Positions 5,287 through 11,036 of a DNA stretch of 11,036 nucleotides are shown here, in pieces. The notes under the pieces were generated by a model. The model was not told the origin of the DNA. It was given only the letters and a program-made list of their open reading frames with translations, and did no database searches. Made by a program: the position numbers and the translations under genes. How positions within the stretch are numbered: position 1 is the stretch's first letter; every line of letters begins with the position of its first letter. Origin of the DNA: Candidatus Uhrbacteria bacterium (lineage in GTDB: Bacteria > Patescibacteriota > Patescibacteriia > JACQRZ01); assembly GCA_016209345.1 (NCBI GenBank), contig JACQWH010000012.1:1-11036 (forward strand), given 5' to 3'.

Positions 5287-5719
5287 CGTATTGGCTGATT
5301 TTTTTGATGCGGCGCTTATGGCGCGCAAGTTTTGAAAACGGAGTTTTGAGCCATGCCGTAACGATGGACAGTGTTTCTTTTTGCGAAAGGAAGTCCGCGC
5401 CAAGACAGAGCACATTGCCGTTGTCATCGGCGCGCGAACGGCAAGCAGAAGCCACATTCCATCCTTGCGATGCACGGATGCCCGGCACTTTATTTGCCGC
5501 AATGCACGCTCCCTGCCCGCTTCGACACAAGAGAATCCCCTTGGCGTTTTTATTTTTTGCAACCTTCTCTGCCAGTGAAAATGAAAAGTCAGGATAGTCG
5601 TCGGTGGCAGTATATTCGTGCGCGCCAAGATCGATGGCTTTGTGTCCCGTTCGCGCAAGAAATTTTTTAATCTGTTCTTTGAGTTCGAATCCGCCATGAT
5701 CCGCCGCAATGTAAATCAT
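5270..5719 (-). CDS. rpiB: Ribose-5-phosphate isomerase B
   Basis: The 149-residue product belongs to the RpiB/LacAB family and should interconvert ribulose 5-phosphate and ribose 5-phosphate in the cytoplasm. Landmarks are AADHGGFELK (5-14), LGAHEYTATDDYPDF (31-45), the catalytic Cys65 in GILLCRSGQG (61-70), IAANKVPGIRAS (73-84), and DDNGNVLCLGADFL (98-111). The common GTGxG or GSGxG loop after Cys is RSGQG here, so Gly is replaced by Arg at residue 66; otherwise the site looks intact. The length is normal. The ATG at 5717-5719 lies 14 bases after the LOG gene stop, so the two are probably one operon. No Shine-Dalgarno is visible. The last codons form one arm of the terminator. Confidence 0.93.
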   Translation of the reverse strand: MIYIAADHGGFELKEQIKKFLARTGHKAIDLGAHEYTATDDYPDFSFSLAEKVAKNKNAKGILLCRSGQGACIAANKVPGIRASQGWNVASACRSRADDNGNVLCLGADFLSQKETLSIVTAWLKTPFSKLARHKRRIKKISQYEKHTR

Positions 5720-5733
5720 ATGCTATGTAAGAT

Positions 5734-6387
5734 TTAACCGCGACGGCGGCTCGCAGGCCTTCCTTTCGCATAGTCATATTTTGGAATGGCTATAACCTTT
5801 TCTTTGTCTATCAGCGCGATCACTTTTTCAACAAGGGTTTTTGGGTCCGTGTCATAGGCGGTCTTCCCCTCGCCGCGATGCGCGGTCTCAATAATTTCAC
5901 GGATCAAACCGGTCGTGCCGCCCGTCCCTTCAAGGATGCCCGTTGGCTTTTTATCTTCAAACGCAATGGTGAACTCGTTCAGCGTCCCAATGCGTCCGCA
6001 CACCTCGATGATGCCATCGGTTGTGCGTACAAGCAGAAGGTTTCGTCCCGAGTATTCAAAACCCGTATACATGATGAGATCGAAATAGTCGACCGGAAGC
6101 CGATATTTTTTGACATGCTCAAGTTCCGATGCGGCCGGTGAAATGCCGATACTGATGCCGCCCGCTTCTTTTGCGCCGATTGCCGCCCAATACGGTATGC
6201 CGGTGGTCGCGCCGGTGACGAGCACGCCGTTATGGAGCACGATTTGCCTTCCGAGCTCCTTTGCTTTTTCCAGCGTTCCCTGGCCGCACGATATGGTGTC
6301 CGCTGATCCGGAAACACAGATTTTATATTTCAGGTAGGTCTGTTCGAGCGGCTGGCTGCGTTCAGATGGTTTTATTGATGGAGGCAT
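5734..6387 (-). CDS. LOG/SLOG-family Rossmann protein (TIGR00725-like)
   Basis: The 217-residue product has the lysine-decarboxylase-like Rossmann fold of the LOG/SLOG superfamily. Visible parts are the first strand KICVSGSAD (about 22-30), VTGATTGIPYWAA (about 57-69), SGRNLLLVR (113-121), and CGRIGTLNEF (130-139), which stands in for the PGGxGTxxE nucleotide-binding motif. Plant LOG proteins release cytokinins from their riboside monophosphates; bacterial SLOG relatives bind nucleotide derivatives. The substrate here is not known, and the degenerate motif makes canonical LOG activity uncertain. I chose the ATG at 6385-6387; a TTG at 6414 would add nine residues. No Shine-Dalgarno is visible. 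It lies 14 bases before rpiB and 116 bases after the beta-CASP gene on the same strand. Confidence 0.8.
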   Translation of the reverse strand: MPPSIKPSERSQPLEQTYLKYKICVSGSADTISCGQGTLEKAKELGRQIVLHNGVLVTGATTGIPYWAAIGAKEAGGISIGISPAASELEHVKKYRLPVDYFDLIMYTGFEYSGRNLLLVRTTDGIIEVCGRIGTLNEFTIAFEDKKPTGILEGTGGTTGLIREIIETAHRGEGKTAYDTDPKTLVEKVIALIDKEKVIAIPKYDYAKGRPASRRRG

Positions 6388-6469
6388 AAATAAAATGAGA
6401 AATTCTAATGTCAAATAAATGACTAAAATCCAAACCGTATGTTCGATTTTTTGACATTGTGGTTTTGGA

Positions 6470-6501
6470 TTTGATTTGACATTTGAGCTTTGACCTTTTG
6501 A
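6470..6501 (+). repeat. Degenerate TTTGA repeats
   Basis: TTTGA occurs at 6470, 6475, 6482, 6489 and 6497 with spacings of 5, 7, 7 and 8 bases. The cluster sits in the gap after the beta-CASP stop and before the LOG gene start, on the side nearer the beta-CASP gene. Confidence 0.45.
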
Positions 6502-6503
6502 TT

Positions 6504-7874
6504 TTACTCTAATTCTATCACATCTCCCATTTTTGGCACAGATGCATGGATGCCGATTTCGTCCTGGATAACGCCGGCAAGCGTTTCGGACGAAGATCGC
6601 TCGCCCATCGTCACGAAAACATTTTTAATCGGCTTTTGGATGCCCGCGACGAAATTTTTTAGCTGCGTCTGGTCGGCATGGGACGAATAGCCGGAGATAT
6701 GCGCAATCTGCGCGCGAACAGGAATTGTTTTGTCGAATATCTTCACCTCGCGCGCGCCGTCAACCAGTCGGCGCCCCAAGCTTGATACGCGCGCGTAGCC
6801 GACAAAGAGCACGGTGTTATTGGGGTCGGGAAGCGCGCGAATAAAATGATGCGCGATGCGCGATCCATATCCATGAGGATTACCCGCCATAATTATTTTT
6901 GGGGATGGCACAGCATTGATTGTTTGCGACTCATCTCGCGTCAGTGTTTGAATAAGGCCGGGGAAATGGAAGAGATCGGATTCGTGCCTAAGCTCTTTCT
7001 GCGCTTCGTCATTGAAATACGACTCGAACTGTTTATAGACCTCTGTTGCGTGAATCGCAAGCGGACTATCCAAGTAGACGGGGATGCGGGGGATACGATT
7101 GTGCTCGACGAGTTCGTTAAGTTCCGCGAGAAGTTCTTGTGTGCGTTCAAGAGCAAATACGGGAATAATCAGTGTGCCGCGGCGGGTCGCTGTATCTTCA
7201 ATGATTCGTTCGAGCTTGAGCTTTCGTTCACCGGTCGACTCATGAGACCTGTCGCCATAGACGGATTCCATAAGCAGGTAGTCGCAGAAATCAATCCGAT
7301 ACGGCGCCTTCAAAAGCGGGGACGGCATATTGCCAATGTCGCCCGTGAAGACAAGAATACGATCGTCAGCGTGAAATTCAATCATGGCTGATCCCAAGAT
7401 ATGTGCAGAATCACGGAGGAAAAACGATACCGAATCGTTCAGTTTTTTTTCCGTGTTGTAGGGAAGCGGTGCAAAGCGATCGAATACCGCACGCATATCG
7501 TTTTCCGTATAGAGCGGTTCGTCTTTATGATATTCGCATTCATGACTCATGATGGTAAACGCGTCCTTGAGCATCACGCGCGCGAGTGCCGCTGTCGGCT
7601 CTGTTGAATATATCGGGCCAGCATAGCCATCCTTTATCAGTTTTGGCAGGCGTCCGATGTGGTCGGCGTGCGCATGAGTGATGCATATCGCATCGATGGA
7701 GCGGGGATCATAGGCAAAGGGCTTGTGGTTTTCTTGTTCCGCAAATCGTCCGCCCTGAAACAGTCCGCAGTCAATCATGACGCGAAGGCCGTTCCATTCA
7801 AAGACATAGTTTGCGCCTGTCACGCCGCCGGCGCCGCCGTAAAAACCGATTGTATTCATAGAAATATATCGCAT
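6504..7874 (-). CDS. Beta-CASP metallo-beta-lactamase-fold RNase-like protein
   Basis: The 456-residue product has a metallo-beta-lactamase domain with an inserted beta-CASP domain, the architecture of CPSF73-like and related bacterial RNases that cut RNA using two zinc ions. Visible motifs: FYGGAGGVTGANY (11-23), HAHADH (67-72), SAHILGSA (156-163, His158), FTGDIGN (176-182, Asp179), MESVYGDR (202-209, Glu203), PVYLDSPLA (265-273) and ISGYSSHADQ (393-402, His399). AGNPHGYGSR (330-339) replaces the common SGMxxGGR loop. Catalytic metal ligands appear complete, so RNase activity is likely but unproven. The start at 7872-7874 is the longest; ATG 7859 fits the family start better. Neither has a Shine-Dalgarno. 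A leader peptide and terminator lie upstream and probably control transcription. Confidence 0.9.
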   Translation of the reverse strand: MRYISMNTIGFYGGAGGVTGANYVFEWNGLRVMIDCGLFQGGRFAEQENHKPFAYDPRSIDAICITHAHADHIGRLPKLIKDGYAGPIYSTEPTAALARVMLKDAFTIMSHECEYHKDEPLYTENDMRAVFDRFAPLPYNTEKKLNDSVSFFLRDSAHILGSAMIEFHADDRILVFTGDIGNMPSPLLKAPYRIDFCDYLLMESVYGDRSHESTGERKLKLERIIEDTATRRGTLIIPVFALERTQELLAELNELVEHNRIPRIPVYLDSPLAIHATEVYKQFESYFNDEAQKELRHESDLFHFPGLIQTLTRDESQTINAVPSPKIIMAGNPHGYGSRIAHHFIRALPDPNNTVLFVGYARVSSLGRRLVDGAREVKIFDKTIPVRAQIAHISGYSSHADQTQLKNFVAGIQKPIKNVFVTMGERSSSETLAGVIQDEIGIHASVPKMGDVIELE

Positions 7875-7896
7875 TCAAGGGAATCTGTCTTCATAG

Positions 7897-7910
7897 CATA
7901 TCATGATATG
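7897..7910. promoter_or_regulatory. 14-bp perfect palindrome before the beta-CASP gene
   Basis: CATATCATGATATG is a perfect palindrome between the leader terminator and the beta-CASP start. It sits in the spacer of a weak minus-strand promoter (TTGGAC at 7918-7923, TATGCT at 7895-7900, 17 bases apart). It may be an operator; this is inferred from position only. Confidence 0.35.
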
Positions 7911-7921
7911 ACAAAGTGTCC

Positions 7922-7975
7922 AAAAAGAAGAGGCCGATGGAACGTGTGTGTCCCGCCGGCCTCTAGCTGTGGCCG
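7922..7975 (-). promoter_or_regulatory. Transcription attenuator in the beta-CASP gene leader
   Basis: On the minus strand, AGAGGCCG (7964-7957) pairs with CGGCCTCT (7936-7929) to make an 8-bp GC-rich stem. An inner GGGA/TTCC stem lies within it, and TCTTTTT (7928-7922) follows, a typical intrinsic terminator. The 5' arm can instead pair with CGGCC (7975-7971), which directly follows the leader-peptide stop, through GGCCG (7961-7957). The two pairings exclude each other. The T tract exists only on the minus strand, so the element acts toward the beta-CASP gene. Mechanism inferred, structure seen. Confidence 0.65.
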
Positions 7976-7999
7976 TTAGGTCAAGCTATGCCGTCGCAT
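7976..7999 (-). CDS. Seven-codon leader peptide MRRHSLT
   Basis: ATG at 7997-7999 begins CGA CGG CAT AGC TTG ACC TAA. AAAGGAGGG (8011-8003) ends three bases before it, one of only two strong ribosome binding sites in the window, whereas the beta-CASP gene itself has none. The stop codon touches the 5' strand of the antiterminator. A well-initiated tiny frame followed by alternative hairpins is the layout of ribosome-mediated attenuation, where stalling or speed of translation decides termination. The tandem rare-type Arg codons and His could be the sensed codons. No downstream gene overlaps it. Confidence 0.55.
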   Translation of the reverse strand: MRRHSLT

Positions 8000-8028
8000 T
8001 CGCCCTCCTTTCTTGAATGACAAAAATA

Positions 8029-8056
8029 ATGATAGCGCGCAAAAAAAAAACGTCAA
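8029..8056 (-). promoter_or_regulatory. Promoter for the leader peptide and beta-CASP gene
   Basis: On the minus strand TTGACG (8051-8056) and TATCAT (8029-8034) are 16 bases apart, giving a start near 8022, just before the leader ribosome binding site. The spacer is ten T followed by GCGCGC. Confidence 0.55.
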
Positions 8057-8096
8057 GAGTACCAATCGTTTTCAATCCCTAAGGGATGATTCTCGG

Positions 8097-8135
8097 ATTC
8101 ATTCACTGGGTAGAATGAATACGTCATGGTATACT
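8097..8135 (+). promoter_or_regulatory. Extended -10 promoter with upstream dyad for the lamin-tail gene
   Basis: TGGTATACT (8127-8135) is an extended -10 element, the same nine bases as before the small membrane gene. ATTCATTC (8097-8104) and GAATGAAT (8113-8120) form a perfect 8-bp inverted repeat across the -35 region, which suits an operator. It is the only plausible plus-strand promoter before the lamin-tail gene. Confidence 0.5.
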
Positions 8136-8143
8136 TTGAGAGT

Positions 8144-8163
8144 GGTGAAAAACGTTTTTTACC
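8144..8163. promoter_or_regulatory. 20-bp near-palindrome at the predicted transcription start
   Basis: GGTGAAAAACGTTTTTTACC is self-complementary except for one G-T pair in each arm. It begins within about two bases of the start predicted from the -10 at 8130-8135, so it could be an operator or a 5' hairpin in the RNA. Confidence 0.4.
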
Positions 8164-8215
8164 GACCTATTGAGTGTTGCTATTACAATGAAGTGCTTGC
8201 AGATAACGCTTCTGG

Positions 8216-8275
8216 ATCCCGCAACCATGTGCGGGATGATTCTGGTGAATAAAATTCACCAGAATCACTTTATTT
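8216..8275 (+). terminator. Two abutting hairpins, the second an intrinsic terminator
   Basis: ATCCCGCA (8216-8223) pairs with TGCGGGAT (8230-8237). Immediately next, GATTCTGGTGAAT (8238-8250) pairs with ATTCACCAGAATC (8254-8266), a perfect 13-bp stem with loop AAA, followed by the T-rich run at 8269-8277. It lies between the only plausible promoter and the lamin-tail start, so it may attenuate that gene or end a short RNA of about 130 bases. Confidence 0.7.
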
Positions 8276-8291
8276 TTCTCAAGCGGTACCT

Positions 8292-10940
8292 ATGCGCTAT
8301 TGTTTTTTATTTTTTTTGTTTTTTGTTTATGTGTTCCCCGTTCAAGTATGTGCGGGTGAACAGGACATTATTATAAACGAAATCGCGGCGTACGAGTCGA
8401 GCGATTACGAGTGGATTGAAATTTTTAACAAAGGAGCAAGCAAAGCAGATATCACGGGATGGAAATTTTTTGAAGGGGGAACAAATCATAAGCTCACGGT
8501 GTTCCGCGGAGATTTTATTCTTGACTCAGGAGAATATGCCGTCATTGCCAACGATGCGGCAAAGGTTGCGGCAAAATATCCTACATATACCGGAACGATT
8601 TTCGACAGTTCGTGGTCTTCGCTGAGTGAAAAAGGCGAAGAGATCGGACTCAAAAACGCACAAAGCGCAACGATTGAACAATTTACCTATCTTTCCACCA
8701 CAATCGGTTCGCTTGAGCGAAAGGATGCGGGCGCAGCCGACTATACGTCGTCAAATTGGAAGGAGTATGAAAAAAAGAATACAATCGGCGCAAAAAACAG
8801 CATAAGCGGCCTGTCGGATCCGCCACAAAATCAACAGCAGTCGGATTCGCCGTCGTTGTCTCCGATTCAAGCACCGCCGGAGCCGGTGTGGGTTCCGGGA
8901 AGAGGCGACGTACTTATTAACGAACTCCTTTCAGACCCCGAGGAGGGAGAGCGCGAGTGGATTGAGCTGTATAATCCAACGCGGCACGATATTGAGATTT
9001 CCGGCTGGACGCTTGAGAATGGCTCGCGCACCTCTGTCATGCTTTCCGGCATGCTTGGTACGCAGGATTTGAAACGGTTTGCCGTTTTTGATGTGACGGC
9101 GGGATTTTTGAGAAACAGTGGGGACAGTGTTGAGCTGCGCGACTCTCGCAAATTTCTTATTGATACTGTGACGTACGGCGATTGGGATGACGGCGATCTT
9201 CTCAACAATGCTTCCAGGACTCAAGATCCCCTCTCGCTTGCGCGCGCCGGAGACGGGGCGAATACGTTTCACAACAAAAGTGATTTTCAGAGCACGACAA
9301 CTCCGACAAAGGGCAGTTCAAATCGGATTACAAAGAGCGGCGAAGTGTTCGATGGCGGGAAAAATGCAGCCGTGATTATTTCGGAAATTTTGCCAAACCC
9401 TACATCGCAGGATCCCCGTGATGAGTTCATTGAACTATACAACAAGGGAAGCGAGCCGGTAAACCTTGAAGGGTGGACGCTTCGAACGTTCGACGAGAGA
9501 GCGTTCGTCTTTCATGCCAAGGAGGCATCATCGCTGACTCTCGCGCCGAAGGCATATTTTTTCGCTCCACGGTCAATGACGTATTTGGTTTTACGAAACA
9601 AGGGCGGGGATCGTATTCGGCTCTATCCGCCCGATCATGATGCGCCGACCCACTCACTTGCATATCAGGACAGCGCCCCGCTTGGCATGAGCTATGCAAT
9701 GAAGACCGTGAATCAGTATGAGTGGACACGAACGCCGACCCCCGGGAAAGAGAATAGCATTACGAACGAAAATCAGGAACCGCATATTGCGTTTGACGGC
9801 GAGTATGTCGGCAGAGTCGGAGAGTTTATGACATTTGACGCATCTGATTCAGATGATCCCGATAACGATCCGCTCGATTTTGCCTGGAGTTTTGGTGATG
9901 GCGCGACGGGGGTCGGGGCAATCATCAATCACACTTATGACGCGCCGGGAACATACACCCTTCTTCTTTCGGTCGGCGACGGGAAGAAGCGGACGGCGTT
10001 GACAAAAAACATCACGATTGCATCCGATACGGATGCGCAGCGCATATCCTTGCCAGTATCACGCGCAAAAGCATATATAAAGGAAGCGGTACTGCAGCAG
10101 GTGATTCCGATAAGGGCGGTAAGGGGCGTGAAAGAAAAAAGAGCGCGTCGGTCGAGCGGTGATACCGTGTCAGCGTCCGATGCAGGCGGGGCGCTCACAG
10201 ACATTCGGGCGCTTCCCAACGGTTCCCGCGTGAGAGTGAGCGGTGTTGTTTCCGTCGAGCCGGGCATTCTGAGCGAGTCATATTTTTATATTGCCGGATC
10301 GGGTATTCAAATATGGAATGCAGGCAAGGCGTTTCCCGCGCTTCATCGCGGAGATGCCATAACGATTGCGGGAACGCTCAAGAAGAATGGTGAGGATCGC
10401 GCCATTCGCATCGCCGACGCGGCCGCCATTCGTGTCAATGGCTCGGGCGGCGATCCCGCGCCGCATGATGTTGCACCGCGTGATATCGGGGAGCAAAATG
10501 AAGGATGGCTCGTTCGTGTCACCGGAGAAGTACGGAAAGTGCAATGGCCGAACATCTATATCGGCGATGAACAGTCCCAGGTGAGGGCCTATATTGCACG
10601 GACAACACAGATACCTCATCTCACCGTAGAAAAAGGTGAAACCATTACCGTACAGGGCATTGTCAGTCAGACAAAAACAGGATTCCGTATTTTACCGCGC
10701 GACATGAACGATATTTTTTTACAGAAAAAGGAATCGAGTGAGAACGTCGAAGAAGAGAATCTACCGGAAGATATCGCGGTAAAGGACAATGAAACACGGT
10801 CTTCAACGTTTAAGTATATTTGGACAGGACTGGCAATGCTTCTCGTTGTCGCCGCCGGCCTCCTTATTGAGTATCTGGGCAAGCGGAAAAAGAAGGATAA
10901 CAAATCAGCAGAAATAGTTGACAGAGACACAACCGATTGA
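8292..10940 (+). CDS. Membrane-anchored surface protein with three lamin-tail domains, a PKD domain and two OB-like domains
   Basis: The 882-residue product starts with a hydrophobic signal (4-19; VCA-GE is a likely cleavage site). Three lamin-tail domains follow, each with the INEI...EWIELYN...ISGWTL signature: about 28-165, 209-345 and 363-490. A Pro/Gln/Ser-rich linker (about 174-200) separates the first two. A PKD domain lies at about 497-578 (FDASDSDDPDNDPLDFAWSF, then YDAPGTYT). Residues about 640-720 and 738-810 look like two OB-type beta domains (NGSRVRVSGVV; GWLVRVTGEV); this is less certain. A membrane span (about 843-861) and a basic tail (GKRKKK) end it, so most of the protein should face outside. 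Lamin-tail plus OB domains recall secreted bacterial nucleases, but I see no nuclease domain. No strong Shine-Dalgarno precedes the ATG. A DNA-binding, adhesive or scaffold role is inference. Confidence 0.88.
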   Translation: MRYCFLFFLFFVYVFPVQVCAGEQDIIINEIAAYESSDYEWIEIFNKGASKADITGWKFFEGGTNHKLTVFRGDFILDSGEYAVIANDAAKVAAKYPTYTGTIFDSSWSSLSEKGEEIGLKNAQSATIEQFTYLSTTIGSLERKDAGAADYTSSNWKEYEKKNTIGAKNSISGLSDPPQNQQQSDSPSLSPIQAPPEPVWVPGRGDVLINELLSDPEEGEREWIELYNPTRHDIEISGWTLENGSRTSVMLSGMLGTQDLKRFAVFDVTAGFLRNSGDSVELRDSRKFLIDTVTYGDWDDGDLLNNASRTQDPLSLARAGDGANTFHNKSDFQSTTTPTKGSSNRITKSGEVFDGGKNAAVIISEILPNPTSQDPRDEFIELYNKGSEPVNLEGWTLRTFDERAFVFHAKEASSLTLAPKAYFFAPRSMTYLVLRNKGGDRIRLYPPDHDAPTHSLAYQDSAPLGMSYAMKTVNQYEWTRTPTPGKENSITNENQEPHIAFDGEYVGRVGEFMTFDASDSDDPDNDPLDFAWSFGDGATGVGAIINHTYDAPGTYTLLLSVGDGKKRTALTKNITIASDTDAQRISLPVSRAKAYIKEAVLQQVIPIRAVRGVKEKRARRSSGDTVSASDAGGALTDIRALPNGSRVRVSGVVSVEPGILSESYFYIAGSGIQIWNAGKAFPALHRGDAITIAGTLKKNGEDRAIRIADAAAIRVNGSGGDPAPHDVAPRDIGEQNEGWLVRVTGEVRKVQWPNIYIGDEQSQVRAYIARTTQIPHLTVEKGETITVQGIVSQTKTGFRILPRDMNDIFLQKKESSENVEEENLPEDIAVKDNETRSSTFKYIWTGLAMLLVVAAGLLIEYLGKRKKKDNKSAEIVDRDTTD

Positions 10941-10961
10941 TACTATTTTGGTATCTTTTTT
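10939..10961 (+). terminator. Short terminator at the end of the lamin-tail gene
   Basis: GATAC (10939-10943) pairs with GTATC (10951-10955) around TATTTTG, and six T follow (10956-10961). The stem is only 5 bp and begins inside the TGA stop. The tRNA starts at the next base, so termination may be partial. Confidence 0.45.
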
Positions 10962-11036
10962 GCGGGTATCGTATAGCGGCTATTATGTGTCCTTGCCAAG
11001 GACAAGATGGGGGTCCGACTCCCCCTACCCGCTCCA
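10962..11036 (+). tRNA. tRNA-Gly (anticodon GCC)
   Basis: The 75 bases fold into a full cloverleaf. The acceptor stem GCGGGTA/TACCCGC is perfect (10962-10968, 11026-11032). The D arm carries G18G19. The anticodon stem TGTCC/GGACA (10988-10992, 11000-11004) encloses TTGCCAA with anticodon GCC at 10995-10997. A four-base variable loop follows, then the T stem GGGGG/CCCCC (11009-11013, 11021-11025) and an encoded CCA after discriminator T. The T loop reads TCCGACT, so position 55 is C instead of the near-universal T. The gene ends exactly at the window edge. Confidence 0.93.

Noticed and set aside
8068..8092. A stretch resembling a CRISPR repeat (TTTTCAATCCCTAAGGGAT)
   Set aside because: Only one copy is present, with no spacers or regular repeats and no cas genes nearby.
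8292..8360. Lipoprotein signal ending at Cys20
   Set aside because: VQVC does not match the usual lipobox well; an ordinary signal peptidase site after Ala21 is more likely.
8170..8376. Open frame running through the two hairpins into the start of the lamin-tail gene
   Set aside because: It has no ribosome binding site, overlaps a well-supported gene in another frame, and its sequence is explained by the hairpins.
8292..10940. Lamin-tail protein as a secreted nuclease
   Set aside because: No nuclease catalytic motif is found; only lamin-tail, PKD and OB-like regions plus an anchor are visible.

Overview
The window looks like part of a Candidate Phyla Radiation (Patescibacteria) genome. This is an inference. 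It rests on the compact layout with short gaps, a transketolase split into two separate chains, a ribulose-phosphate epimerase, RpiB, LOG-like protein and beta-CASP hydrolase close together, a large lamin-tail/PKD surface protein, a small Cys-rich protein, weak or absent Shine-Dalgarno sites on most genes, and AT-rich short repeats between genes. TGA acts as a stop (for example at 10938-10940), so the code appears standard.

Layout. Positions 1-4611 are mostly on the minus strand. In transcription order they hold ribulose-phosphate 3-epimerase (rpe), an overlapping GT2 glycosyltransferase, the transketolase N-terminal chain, a truncated acetolactate-synthase-like TPP enzyme fragment, and the transketolase C-terminal chain with its own promoter. 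A frameshifted Nudix hydrolase gene lies on the plus strand between the fragment and the C chain, so the two transketolase halves are about 1.1 kb apart. Positions 4680-5223 are on the plus strand. They hold a 58-residue single-span membrane protein with a strong ribosome binding site and hairpin terminator, then a 60-residue Cys-rich, probably zinc-binding protein. Positions 5256-7874 return to the minus strand with a beta-CASP metallo-beta-lactamase-fold RNase-like protein, a LOG/SLOG Rossmann protein and rpiB, ending in a bidirectional terminator that contains the rpiB stop codon.

The most interesting part is the divergent control region at 7875-8291. On the minus strand a promoter, a strong ribosome binding site, a seven-codon leader peptide (MRRHSLT), an antiterminator option and a GC-rich terminator with a T tract precede the beta-CASP gene. 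This is the arrangement expected for ribosome-mediated transcription attenuation. On the plus strand an extended -10 promoter flanked by two dyads is followed by two abutting hairpins, the second a 13-bp terminator, before the 882-residue lamin-tail protein. That gene is followed by a short terminator and a tRNA-Gly(GCC) that ends at the window edge.

Metabolically, rpe, rpiB and the two transketolase chains make up most of the non-oxidative pentose phosphate pathway, linking sugar phosphates to ribose 5-phosphate. The surface protein has three lamin-tail domains, a PKD domain, two putative OB-like domains and a C-terminal membrane anchor.
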